Positions 1-7,387 of a stretch of 36,309 nucleotides of DNA are shown here, one piece after another. The first letter of the stretch is position 1. Every line of letters starts with the position of its first letter. Both the position numbers and the translations under genes were made by a program. The stretch spans positions 1 to 36,309 of the forward strand of contig NZ_JANXTI010000088.1 in assembly GCF_025352425.1 (NCBI RefSeq), written 5' to 3'. Source of the DNA: Flavobacterium sp. (lineage in GTDB: Bacteria; Bacteroidota; Bacteroidia; Flavobacteriales; Flavobacteriaceae). Below the pieces are notes generated by a model that was not told where the DNA came from, searched no databases, and saw nothing but the letters and a program-made list of their open reading frames with translations.

Positions 1-105
1 GAAATGAAAATCCTTTTTAAAGGATTGCCCGAAGCAGAGCGAAGGGAAATCAGACTTTAAAAAGATTGTAATGGAAAGCCCGGCCGAAGGCAACGCCCAA
101 AAAAT
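1..105. repeat. Interspersed-repeat-like intergenic element upstream of etfA
   Basis: No open frame here looks like a real gene end; the only frame that is open from base 1 stops at 58-60 and reads like nothing familiar. The stretch holds a short hairpin (ATCCTTT 10-16 with AAAGGAT 19-25), then GAAGCAGAGCGAAGG, an AAAAAGATTGTAATGG segment near 59-74, and a GC-rich AAGCCCGGCCGAAGG segment followed by AACGCCC. From memory, this order of blocks (GAAATGAAAATCC, AAAGATTGTAATGGAAAGCC, AACGCCC) recurs between genes in Flavobacterium genomes. That recollection has not been checked against a database. Its GC-rich core contrasts with the surrounding AT-rich DNA. The element probably continues left of the window. 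Confidence 0.5.
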
Positions 106-114
106 AAACAGAAT

Positions 115-1083
115 ATGTCATTATTAATATATGCTGAATCAGCAGACGGAAAATTTAAGAAAGTAGCTTTTGAATTGGCTTCTTATGCCAAAAAAGTAGC
201 TGAATCTTTAGGAACAACGGTTACAGCAGTAACGCTAAACGCGGGAAATGTTTCCGATTTGTCGAAATACGGCGTAGACAAAATATTGAAAGTGTCTAAT
301 GATAAATTGACCAATTTCAATGCAAAAGCTTTCGCCGATGTTGTTAAACAAGCTGCCCAAAAAGAAGGTGCTAAGGTAATTTTACTATCGTCTACAACGG
401 ACAGTTTATATATGGCACCAATAGTTGCAATTGGCTTAGACGCGGGATTTGCGTCTAATGTGGTTGGTTTGCCTTTGAGCACTTCGCCTTTTCAGGTAAA
501 AAGAAATGCTTTTTCAAACAAAGCATTTAATATCACTGAAATCAATACCGAAGTTAAAGTATTAAGTCTTGCCAAAAACTCTTATGGTGTATTTGAAAGC
601 GCTTCGTCTGCAACCGAAGAAGATTTCGCACCAAGTTTAAACGATGCTGATTTTAATGTAAAAGTAGAATCGGTAGAAAAGACTTCCGGAAAAGTAACCA
701 TTGCGGATGCAGATATCGTAGTTTCTGGTGGTCGCGGATTGAAAGGTCCCGAAAACTGGCATTTCCTTGAAGATTTGGCAGCATCTCTTGGTGCTGCAAC
801 AGCCTGTTCAAAACCGGTTTCCGACTTAGGTTGGCGACCTCACAGCGAGCACGTTGGGCAAACAGGAAAACCAGTGGCTGCGAATTTATATATTGCGGTT
901 GGAATTTCGGGAGCGATTCAGCATATTGCCGGAATCAATTCATCTAAGGTAAAAGTTGTTATCAATACTGACGCGGATGCTCCTTTCTTTAAGGTTGCCG
1001 ATTACGGAATCGTAGGCGATGCATTGGAAATCCTTCCGAGATTAACCCAAAAAATAAAAGAGTTTAAAGCTCATAACTCATAA
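115..1083 (+). CDS. etfA: Electron transfer flavoprotein subunit alpha
   Basis: 322 residues, the usual length for EtfA. With EtfB it forms the FAD-binding heterodimer that carries electrons from acyl-CoA and other dehydrogenases to the quinone pool. The N-terminal half (about 1-190) is the variable ETF domain. The C-terminal half is the conserved FAD-binding domain, with SGGRG at 204-208, the GQTGKPVAANLYIAVGISGA stretch from 248 and INTDADAPFFKVADYGIVGD at 283-302. The start ATG has no earlier in-frame alternative that makes sense. The etfB partner normally sits just upstream and should lie left of the window, separated here by the repeat-like element at 1-105. A terminator follows. Confidence 0.95.
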   Translation: MSLLIYAESADGKFKKVAFELASYAKKVAESLGTTVTAVTLNAGNVSDLSKYGVDKILKVSNDKLTNFNAKAFADVVKQAAQKEGAKVILLSSTTDSLYMAPIVAIGLDAGFASNVVGLPLSTSPFQVKRNAFSNKAFNITEINTEVKVLSLAKNSYGVFESASSATEEDFAPSLNDADFNVKVESVEKTSGKVTIADADIVVSGGRGLKGPENWHFLEDLAASLGAATACSKPVSDLGWRPHSEHVGQTGKPVAANLYIAVGISGAIQHIAGINSSKVKVVINTDADAPFFKVADYGIVGDALEILPRLTQKIKEFKAHNS

Positions 1084-1102
1084 AACCAATATTATTTCAT
1101 TA

Positions 1103-1136
1103 AAAGAGCCACCAAGAAATTGAAGGCTCTTTTTTT
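1103..1136 (+). terminator. Rho-independent terminator of etfA
   Basis: An 8-base stem, AAAGAGCC (1103-1110) with GGCTCTTT (1125-1132), has a 14-base loop and runs directly into a T tract (1130-1136). It starts 20 bases after the etfA stop. Confidence 0.85.
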
Positions 1137-1245
1137 ATACATTCCGTTTTAGAAGCAAAAACTTTTTGTTACTTTGCAGTCCATTTAATTTACAATAAAT
1201 TAAAATCCAGGATACAATCGAAATCTGGCTTTATACTTAAAAATA

Positions 1246-1872
1246 ATGAGTTTAGTAAAATTAACTATAAAGGGAATTTCCTATAGTCAAACGCAGAACG
1301 GCGCTTATGCCTTGATATTAAATGAAGTAGATGGCGAAAGAAAATTGCCTATAGTTATTGGTGCTTTCGAAGCACAATCTATTGCGATAGCTCTTGAAAA
1401 GGAAATAAAACCACCACGTCCTTTGACTCACGATTTGTTTAAAAGTTTTGCCGACCGATTTGATATTGTAGTAAAACAAGTGATTATACACAAACTTGTT
1501 GACGGTGTTTTCTATTCGAGCATTATTTGCGAAAGAGATAAAATCGAAGAAATTATTGACGCCCGAACTTCGGATGCTATAGCGTTAGCGTTGCGTTTTT
1601 CGTCTCCGATTTTTACCTATAAAAACATTTTGGACAAGGCCGGGATTTACCTCAACAATCCCACAGAGCTAGAAAATCAAAATCCTGATGATGAAGGCGT
1701 GCTTTCTACTCCGGAAACTTTTGGATTGGATGTTGAAGGTAATGCTTCGACCGATGTTTACAAAAGCATGAGCCTCTCAGAACTGCATGAAGATTTGGAA
1801 AAAGCAGTACAAAACGAAGATTATGAAAAGGCAGCGAAAATTCGTGATGAAATTTCAAAACGCGAGTCTTAA
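1246..1872 (+). CDS. Bifunctional nuclease family protein (DUF151) with UVR motif
   Basis: 208 residues. Residues 1-135 match the bifunctional nuclease (BFN, DUF151) domain, including the NEVDGERKLPIVIGAFEAQS stretch and the DARTSDAIALALRF motif near 107-120. The C-terminal 35 residues (LHEDLEKAVQNEDYEKAAKIRDEI) form a UvrB/UvrC-type UVR helical hairpin. BFN proteins have been reported to have DNase and RNase activity, but the physiological role in Bacteroidota is unclear. A near-consensus -7 box (TACTTTG, 1170-1176, one base short of TANNTTTG) lies about 70 bases upstream. thyA follows after 22 bases with no terminator, so the two are probably cotranscribed. Confidence 0.9.
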   Translation: MSLVKLTIKGISYSQTQNGAYALILNEVDGERKLPIVIGAFEAQSIAIALEKEIKPPRPLTHDLFKSFADRFDIVVKQVIIHKLVDGVFYSSIICERDKIEEIIDARTSDAIALALRFSSPIFTYKNILDKAGIYLNNPTELENQNPDDEGVLSTPETFGLDVEGNASTDVYKSMSLSELHEDLEKAVQNEDYEKAAKIRDEISKRES

Positions 1873-1894
1873 ATAGACGTTATACTTTTTAACA

Positions 1895-2719
1895 ATGAAA
1901 CAATATCACGATTTAGTGCGACACGTTTTGGAAAACGGTTGCCAAAAAGGAGACAGAACCGGAACCGGAACCAAAAGTGTTTTTGGTTACCAGATGCGGT
2001 TTGATTTGAACGAAGGTTTCCCAATGGTAACTACAAAAAAACTGCATTTGAAATCGATTATTTATGAATTGCTTTGGTTTTTAAAAGGCGATACTAACAT
2101 TAGTTATCTTCAGGGAAATGGTGTTAAGATTTGGGACGAATGGGCCGATGAAAATGGTGATTTAGGTCCTGTTTATGGGCATCAATGGCGCAACTGGAAC
2201 AGCGAAGAAATTGACCAGATTACTGAATTGATTGATACGTTGAAGAAAAATCCAAACAGCCGACGTATGTTGGTTTCAGCCTGGAATCCTTCTGTTTTGC
2301 CAGACACTTCAAAATCTTTTGACGAAAATGTAGCCAACGGAAAAGCAGCTTTGCCTCCATGCCATGCTTTTTTTCAGTTTTATGTAGCCGACGGAAAATT
2401 GTCTTGCCAACTTTACCAGCGAAGCGCTGATATATTCCTTGGCGTTCCCTTCAACATTGCATCTTATGCATTGTTTACCATGATGATTGCGCAGGTTTGC
2501 GAATTACAAGTTGGTGAATTCGTCCACACTTTTGGTGATGCACACATTTATAACAACCATTTTGAACAAGTGGAATTGCAGTTGTCACGCGAACCGCGTC
2601 CGTTGCCGAAAATGATCTTAAATCCAGAAGTGAAAAACATCTTTGACTTTACTTTTGACGATTTTACTTTGGTGGATTACGATCCGCATCCACATATTAA
2701 AGGAATTGTAGCGGTGTAA
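1895..2719 (+). CDS. thyA: Thymidylate synthase
   Basis: 274 residues. Converts dUMP to dTMP using methylene-tetrahydrofolate, yielding dihydrofolate. The catalytic cysteine is Cys156 in [12 protein letters not shown]. The [10 protein letters not shown] phosphate-binding segment is at 123-132, the [20 protein letters not shown] nucleotide-binding segment follows, and the C-terminus ends in the family's hydrophobic tail (GIVAV). The length is normal. It lies 22 bases after the BFN-family gene. folA, which recycles the dihydrofolate product, is about 1.9 kb downstream on the same strand but separated by two unrelated genes. Confidence 0.97.
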   Translation: MKQYHDLVRHVLENGCQKGDRTGTGTKSVFGYQMRFDLNEGFPMVTTKKLHLKSIIYELLWFLKGDTNISYLQGNGVKIWDEWADENGDLGPVYGHQWRNWNSEEIDQITELIDTLKKNPNSRRMLVSAWNPSVLPDTSKSFDENVANGKAALPPCHAFFQFYVADGKLSCQLYQRSADIFLGVPFNIASYALFTMMIAQVCELQVGEFVHTFGDAHIYNNHFEQVELQLSREPRPLPKMILNPEVKNIFDFTFDDFTLVDYDPHPHIKGIVAV

Positions 2720-2728
2720 ATCTTAACT

Positions 2729-3673
2729 ATGAAAACAAAGACATTACTGCTTTTCATTCTTTTTTCTAATTTTTTATTAGCACAAAATCCAGTTAGTCGC
2801 ATATTTTATCTAGATTCTCTGGGAAATGAAACCGAAGAAGGAAAACATAGATATTATCGCATCATAAAAGATTATTTTACTACCAAACCTTTGCATGAGT
2901 TTACGGATTATTATCAAAACGATACTATACAGATGAAAGGACATACATCATCTGTCGACAAAATCATTAAGGATGGTCGATTTATATATTACTACGAGAA
3001 TGGAAAAAGAAAAATGGTGGCAAATTATCAGGAAGATCGTTTGGTTGGCAAAGAATTCAAATGGTATGAAAACGGAAACAAGAAATCGGATGTAGAATAT
3101 ACACTTTCTGATGATAGACTGGAACCTTCTAATCTTATAGTAAATCAATATTGGGATAAAGATGGGCAGCAAAAAGTTACAGATGGCAATGGTGATTTTG
3201 AAGACTCAGATGACTCTTGGATTGCGGGCGGAAAAGTATTTAATGGTAAAAAAACAGGCGAATGGAAAGGCGAAGACAAAAATAGAAAAATTACTTTTGT
3301 TGAAAATTATAATGATGGCAAACTGATTTCAGGAATTAGCACAGATCAATTAAATATACAGTATACTTATGATAAAATCCTGATAAAACCTAAACCAAAA
3401 AAAGGGCTTGACCATTTTTATCATTATATTGGAAGTCACTTCAGCTATAGTAAAGAATCGGAGGGCAAGACAGGGAAAATTTTTATTTTATTTTATATTG
3501 AAAAAGATGGTCATGTCTCAGATTGTAAAATTTTAAGAGGTATTGGCTTTGGACTTGATGAAGAAGCAATTAGACTTATATCTAGATATAACGAATGGGA
3601 AAGTGGAAGCTATAGAGGCATAAAAACCCGATTTTCATATACAATTCCAATCTCTATCCAATCACCATATTAA
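2729..3673 (+). CDS. Secreted MORN/YwqK-repeat protein with TonB-C-like domain
   Basis: 314 residues, beginning with a signal peptide (MKTKTLLLFILFSNFLLAQ). Residues of about 75-125 contain YYENG / WYENGNKK repeats of the MORN-like type found in 'YwqK family antitoxin' annotations. The last 85 residues (IFILFYIEKDGHVSDCKIL, DEEAIRLI, then TIPISIQ) resemble the TonB C-terminal domain. Because it has a cleavable signal and no membrane anchor or proline-rich spacer, it is unlikely to be a working TonB and is more likely a periplasmic or surface protein. The specific function is unknown. It starts 9 bases after thyA and ends at a terminator shared with a convergent gene. Confidence 0.8.
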   Translation: MKTKTLLLFILFSNFLLAQNPVSRIFYLDSLGNETEEGKHRYYRIIKDYFTTKPLHEFTDYYQNDTIQMKGHTSSVDKIIKDGRFIYYYENGKRKMVANYQEDRLVGKEFKWYENGNKKSDVEYTLSDDRLEPSNLIVNQYWDKDGQQKVTDGNGDFEDSDDSWIAGGKVFNGKKTGEWKGEDKNRKITFVENYNDGKLISGISTDQLNIQYTYDKILIKPKPKKGLDHFYHYIGSHFSYSKESEGKTGKIFILFYIEKDGHVSDCKILRGIGFGLDEEAIRLISRYNEWESGSYRGIKTRFSYTIPISIQSPY

Positions 3674-3707
3674 AAAATCCGTCCCGATAAAATCGAAACG
3701 GATTTTT
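3673..3707. terminator. Bidirectional terminator between convergent genes
   Basis: The stem is AAAAATCCGT (3673-3682) with ACGGATTTTT (3698-3707). The loop can pair further (CGAT 3685-3688 with ATCG 3692-3695). The A run and T run on the two sides make it usable in both directions, serving the gene ending at 3673 and the minus-strand gene ending at 3732. Confidence 0.8.
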
Positions 3708-3731
3708 AAACAATAAACCTAAACCAAGAAT

Positions 3732-4028
3732 TTATAGTGCTAACACACTATTTTCTGCTCCTGCAAATTCGTTATACGCATAACTATCTGCTTCCGGATC
3801 GTTTACATAAGTACCGTCAACTAAATATTTGAACTCAAAAGAATTGTCTTTTGGTAAATCAAAAGTAGCTTTAAAAGTTCCTGTCTTTAGTTTCGATAAT
3901 TCACCTGCTGCTGGATTCCAATTATTGAAATCACCAACTACTGAAGCAGTATTTGCTTCTTTTGCTTCGATTGAAAAGGTAACTTTAACAACCGGCTTTG
4001 TTTTTATAACTTGTTTTTTAATAGCCAT
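3732..4028 (-). CDS. Small isoamylase-N/glycogen-binding-domain (CBM48-like) protein
   Basis: 98 residues, almost entirely one immunoglobulin-like early-set domain of the kind found at the N-terminus of isoamylases and in AMPK glycogen-binding domains. It shows KVTFSIEAKEANTASVVGDF followed by NNWNPAAGELSK, then FEFKYLVDGTYVNDPEADSY. The GDFNNW motif and the FKYLVDG motif are typical. No catalytic domain is attached. Such stand-alone proteins are common in Flavobacteriia and are presumed to bind an alpha-glucan or act in regulation, but their role is not established. The N-terminus (MAIKKQVIKTKPVVK) is basic and there is no signal peptide, so it is cytoplasmic. Confidence 0.88.
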   Translation of the reverse strand: MAIKKQVIKTKPVVKVTFSIEAKEANTASVVGDFNNWNPAAGELSKLKTGTFKATFDLPKDNSFEFKYLVDGTYVNDPEADSYAYNEFAGAENSVLAL

Positions 4029-4145
4029 AACTAATTCATTTATAGATTACTGAGGACAAAGTAAAGCATTAGTTTCATACCATTTACAAGCGAAATCATT
4101 TTTAAGAATTTGCTAAAAAGTATGCCAATTAAGAAGAAGATGTAC

Positions 4146-4168
4146 AATTAAAAGCACTTTTAATTTTG
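4146..4168 (+). promoter_or_regulatory. Inverted repeat overlapping a -7 box upstream of the 2TM-folA unit
   Basis: A perfect 9-base inverted repeat, AATTAAAAG (4146-4154) with CTTTTAATT (4157-4165), overlaps a TAATTTTG box (4161-4168) that fits TANNTTTG. It lies about 100 bases before the 2TM gene. It could be a promoter with an overlapping operator or just a chance AT-rich palindrome. No convincing -33 TTG was found at the right distance. Confidence 0.35.
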
Positions 4169-4267
4169 TATCTGTGATTAAGAAAACGATTTCGAACGAT
4201 GATATGTTAAAATCACATTTCGCCATTATAAAAATAAATTCTACCTTTAAGCCACAAATTTTGTCTT

Positions 4268-4606
4268 ATGGAAGCAGAACAACACGAATTATATGAATAT
4301 GCCAGAGATAGAATTAAGCAAAAAAAACGCTTGTTTTATCATTTTGTATTGCTCTGCATTGGCTCTGTTTTTTTAATTGTGGCGAACCAATGGCTCGGGC
4401 TGTATCCTGAAAAGATATGGTGGACATGGGCGATTGCTGTTTGGCTTTTCATCTTTATACTTCATGTTATCAAAGTTTTTGTGATTAATAACTTCATGAA
4501 TAAAAATTGGGAAAGAGAACAAGTCGATAAACTAATGCTGAGACAAAACAAAAAAGTCGAAAAATTAAAAAACGATTTAGAAAATTCAAAACCAGCAGCA
4601 GAATGA
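4268..4606 (+). CDS. 2TM-domain-containing protein
   Basis: 112 residues. Two transmembrane segments (about 22-41, FYHFVLLCIGSVFLIVANQW, and about 52-72, WTWAIAVWLFIFILHVIKVF) lie between a basic N-terminus and a charged C-terminal tail (REQVDKLMLRQNKKVEKLKNDLEN) likely to be helical or coiled coil. This matches the small '2TM domain' family of Flavobacteriia, which has no known function. Its stop codon overlaps the folA start (ATGA at 4603-4606), so the two are translationally coupled. Confidence 0.85.
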   Translation: MEAEQHELYEYARDRIKQKKRLFYHFVLLCIGSVFLIVANQWLGLYPEKIWWTWAIAVWLFIFILHVIKVFVINNFMNKNWEREQVDKLMLRQNKKVEKLKNDLENSKPAAE

Positions 4607-5088
4607 TTACACTTATTGCTGCTGTTGCCGAAAACAATGCGCTTGGCAAAGACAACCAACTGCTTTGGCATTTGCCGGATGATTTCAAACGATTTAAAAA
4701 TATAACTTCGGGGCATTATATTATCATGGGACGAAAAACGTTTGAAAGTTTCCCAAAACCCTTACCCAACAGAACCCACGTTATTATTACGCATCAAAAA
4801 AATTACACAGCGGAAAACTGCATCGTGGTTGATTCATTAGAAAAAGCGATTGCCATTTGTCCACAAGGAGAAGAAATATTTATTATTGGCGGTGGAGAAA
4901 TCTACAGTCAATCGATTGAAATAGCCGATAAACTCGATATCACAAGAGTACATCACACCTTTGATGCTGATACTTTTTTCCCTGAAATCGATTTGGAAAA
5001 ATGGGAATTAACTTCCGCCGAATTTCATCCAAAAGACGAAAAAAACCAATTCGACTTTACGTTTCAAACTTATTTGAGAAAATTTTAG
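4603..5088 (+). CDS. folA: Dihydrofolate reductase
   Basis: 161 residues, standard for bacterial DHFR. It reduces dihydrofolate to tetrahydrofolate with NADPH, replacing the cofactor oxidised by thymidylate synthase. Diagnostic segments are MITLIAAVAENNALGKDNQLLWHLPDD (the catalytic acidic residue is in LPDD), IIMGRKTFESF, LPNRTHVIIT and the NADPH-binding EEIFIIGGGEIY. It overlaps the upstream 2TM gene by four bases. Confidence 0.96.
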   Translation: MITLIAAVAENNALGKDNQLLWHLPDDFKRFKNITSGHYIIMGRKTFESFPKPLPNRTHVIITHQKNYTAENCIVVDSLEKAIAICPQGEEIFIIGGGEIYSQSIEIADKLDITRVHHTFDADTFFPEIDLEKWELTSAEFHPKDEKNQFDFTFQTYLRKF

Positions 5089-5115
5089 AGAACTCCTCCA
5101 ATCAAAATATTGGCT

Positions 5116-5123
5116 TATATTTG
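5116..5123 (+). promoter_or_regulatory. Probable -7 box for ubiE/menG
   Basis: TATATTTG fits the Bacteroidota -7 consensus TANNTTTG and lies 15 bases before the ubiE start codon, which gives a very short leader. There is no clear TTG at the -33 position. Confidence 0.5.
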
Positions 5124-5137
5124 TCGAAAATTCAAGC

Positions 5138-5869
5138 ATGTCAAAGATTATCACGCCATACAAAGACTCTACATTGGGCAAAAAAGAACAGGTTACCCAA
5201 ATGTTTGATAACATATCAGGGAACTATGATGGCCTGAACAGGGTTATATCGCTTGGTATCGATGTGAGATGGCGAAAAAAAGTAGTTTCCTTAGTTGCAG
5301 AAAAAAATCCACAAATCATTCTTGACATTGCTACCGGAACTGGAGATCTAGTGATTATGATGGAAAATACTTCTGCCAAAAAAATTATTGGACTTGACAT
5401 ATCTGCGGGAATGCTTGAGGTTGGCAAGCAAAAAATTGAAGCCAAAAAGCTATCCGATAAAATAGAAATGGTTTTAGGAGACAGCGAAAACATGCAGTAT
5501 CCTGATAACTATTTTGATGCCATCACGGTTTCGTTTGGGATTCGGAATTTTGAAAATCTGGAAAAAGGGTTAGCTGAAATCTACAGGGTTTTAAAGCCCA
5601 ACGGGATTTTTGTGATATTGGAAACTTCGGTTCCGACTAAGTTTCCGTTCAAACAAGGATATACATTTTACACTAGATTTATTTTGCCTATTATCGGAAA
5701 AATTTTCTCGAAAGACAATAATGCTTATGGTTATTTATCCGAATCGGCTGCGAATTTTCCTTTTGGAGAAGCTTTAAACAATATATTGCGTAAAATTTCG
5801 TTTATAGATTGTAAAGCTATGCCTCAGACTTTTGGTGTTGCTACAATTTATACAGCAACCAAAAAATGA
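5138..5869 (+). CDS. ubiE: Demethylmenaquinone methyltransferase (UbiE/MenG)
   Basis: 243 residues. Performs the final C-methylation of menaquinone biosynthesis (and ubiquinone biosynthesis in other bacteria) using S-adenosylmethionine. The SAM-binding motif LDIATGTGDLVIMM is at about residues 66-79, followed by GLDISAGMLEVG, the DAITVSFGIRNF signature and the C-terminal YLSESAANFPFGE and FGVATIYTATK segments. Bacteroidota use menaquinone, so MenG is the relevant role. The next gene, porT, starts 21 bases after the stop, so the two may be cotranscribed. Confidence 0.95.
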   Translation: MSKIITPYKDSTLGKKEQVTQMFDNISGNYDGLNRVISLGIDVRWRKKVVSLVAEKNPQIILDIATGTGDLVIMMENTSAKKIIGLDISAGMLEVGKQKIEAKKLSDKIEMVLGDSENMQYPDNYFDAITVSFGIRNFENLEKGLAEIYRVLKPNGIFVILETSVPTKFPFKQGYTFYTRFILPIIGKIFSKDNNAYGYLSESAANFPFGEALNNILRKISFIDCKAMPQTFGVATIYTATKK

Positions 5870-5890
5870 AATTGACTTTTGAGTAACAAT

Positions 5891-6601
5891 ATGAAAAAAA
5901 TAGTTGTTCTATTACTTCTACTTTCTTTAAATGCCAATGCACAATTGGGCAAAAGTATGTTTACCAAAGATCCGATAATTAATCTGGAGAATTTTGATAA
6001 GCAACGTGTGTATTGGGGTTACTTTTTGGGGTTCAGTACTTTTGATTTCAAAACCGATTTCAAAACAAATCCAACATCTGATAGAAATATCGATGTCAAA
6101 GGCCATTCCGGTTTTAACGTTGGATTAGCTGGCGTGCTTCGTCTTCATGAATATGTAGAATTGCGGTTTGAACCCGGACTGTATTACGCAAGCAGAACGC
6201 TGAGCTATTCCCAATTTACAAACGATAGAGACGGTGTCAGAGAAGTAAAAGCTACTTATATAGATTTCCCATTGATATTAAAGTTCTCTTCTTTGAGAAC
6301 AGGAAATGTCAGGCCTTATCTTCTTGGCGGTTTATCTTCAACACTAAATCTATCGAGCAATTCAAAATCTAAAGACGATAATTTAGAACAAAAATTTAGG
6401 GTAAAACCGTGGACTCAAAATTACACTTTGGGTTTTGGTGTTGATTTATATTTCGAATACTTCAAATTCTCGCCTTCTATCCGTGGTGTATTCGGGCTAA
6501 AAGATGAATTGATTCGCGATACAGATCCCAATAGTCCATGGACAGGAAATATCCAATCGATGAAGACCCGTGCGGTACTCATCAATTTTACATTCCACTA
6601 A
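5891..6601 (+). CDS. porT: Type IX secretion/gliding protein PorT (SprT), outer-membrane beta-barrel
   Basis: 236 residues from the ATG at 5891. An in-frame TTG at 5879 would add only four residues ahead of a standard signal peptide (MKKIVVLLLLLSLNANA, cut before Q) and is less likely. The mature part is a small beta-barrel of the porin/PorT type, with alternating strands such as VYWGYFLGFSTFDFK, VELRFEPGLYYASRTL and VRPYLLGGLSSTLNL and a C-terminal aromatic end (INFTFH). Position after ubiE and before the rRNA methyltransferase and tamL matches what I recall of the Flavobacterium johnsoniae sprT locus. The assignment rests on size, fold and context; a generic PorT-family barrel is the alternative. 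Confidence 0.75.
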   Translation: MKKIVVLLLLLSLNANAQLGKSMFTKDPIINLENFDKQRVYWGYFLGFSTFDFKTDFKTNPTSDRNIDVKGHSGFNVGLAGVLRLHEYVELRFEPGLYYASRTLSYSQFTNDRDGVREVKATYIDFPLILKFSSLRTGNVRPYLLGGLSSTLNLSSNSKSKDDNLEQKFRVKPWTQNYTLGFGVDLYFEYFKFSPSIRGVFGLKDELIRDTDPNSPWTGNIQSMKTRAVLINFTFH

Positions 6602-6615
6602 GATTCAGAACCAAT

Positions 6616-7350
6616 TCACAATAGCGTATTCCTTCTGAATTCACTCAGGAGAATAGCGGTTGCAGTTGCTACGTTTAGACTTTCCGCTTTTTGTATGTCA
6701 CCAAATCTAGGAATGGTAATTCTGTTTCGTATACTTTTTTCCAATACGGCAGAAATTCCATTGGCTTCATTTCCCAAAATCAGAATAGCTTCCTTTGGTA
6801 ACGTTTCTTTATAAAGGTTTTCTCCATGCATAAAAGTGCCGAAAACAGGAAGCGGACTTTGTAAAATATATTCATTCAAATCAACATAATTAACCTTTAC
6901 GCGGGTAATGGAACCCATCGTAGCCTGAATTACTTTTGGATTATACACATCGACGGTTTCCTGGGAGCATAACAATTGTGTAACGCCAAACCAGTCACAA
7001 AGCCGAATGATGGTTCCTAAATTCCCAGGGTCACGAATAGCATCTAAAGCAACAATTAATCCGTTAGTATCTATTTTGGTTTCTGTTGGGATTTTAAAAA
7101 TAGCCAAACAGGAACTCGGCGAACTTAAAGCTGAGATTCGCTTCATATCTAATTCCGTTATCGCTGTTTTTTGAGTAATGGATACATGTTCAAAAACAAG
7201 TTCCGTTTCGAATAAATGTTCAAGCACAAAATTTGATGCTAACAATTCCTGTATTACTTTTACACCTTCGGCAATAAACAAACTATGTTCGGCTCTATAT
7301 TTTTTATGCTGAAGGCTTGTAATTAACTTTATTTGGTTTTTACTAACCAT
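6616..7350 (-). CDS. SpoU/TrmH-family RNA 2'-O-methyltransferase
   Basis: 244 residues from the ATG at 7350 (MVSKNQIKLITSLQHKKYRA). A longer frame reaching 7545 exists but its extra 65 residues are the antisense of tamL and look unrelated. An N-terminal substrate-binding region precedes the SPOUT methyltransferase domain with all three motifs: VALDAIRDPGNLGTIIR, ILILGNEANGIS and RITIPRFGDIQKAESLNVAT. The fold binds SAM in a deep knot and methylates ribose 2'-OH in rRNA or tRNA. The exact target site cannot be read from sequence. It is divergent from tamL with only 37 bases between start codons. Confidence 0.92.
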   Translation of the reverse strand: MVSKNQIKLITSLQHKKYRAEHSLFIAEGVKVIQELLASNFVLEHLFETELVFEHVSITQKTAITELDMKRISALSSPSSCLAIFKIPTETKIDTNGLIVALDAIRDPGNLGTIIRLCDWFGVTQLLCSQETVDVYNPKVIQATMGSITRVKVNYVDLNEYILQSPLPVFGTFMHGENLYKETLPKEAILILGNEANGISAVLEKSIRNRITIPRFGDIQKAESLNVATATAILLSEFRRNTLL

Positions 7351-7359
7351 AAAATAATG

Positions 7360-7367
7360 TATTTTTG
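7360..7367 (+). promoter_or_regulatory. Probable -7 box for tamL
   Basis: TATTTTTG fits TANNTTTG and lies 20 bases before the TTG start of tamL. A TTTG at 7332-7335 could be the -33 element, though the 24-base gap is slightly long. A second TATTTTTG on the minus strand (7404-7411) may serve the divergent methyltransferase gene. Confidence 0.5.
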
Positions 7368-7387
7368 AATTAAATATTTCGCAGCAC

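Noticed and set aside
1..60. End of etfB
   Set aside because: No frame in 1-60 resembles an EtfB C-terminus; the stretch is better explained as an intergenic repeat.
3829..4053. Plus-strand frame opposite the glycogen-binding-domain gene
   Set aside because: It is the antisense shadow of a gene with clear GDFNNW and FKYLVDG motifs.
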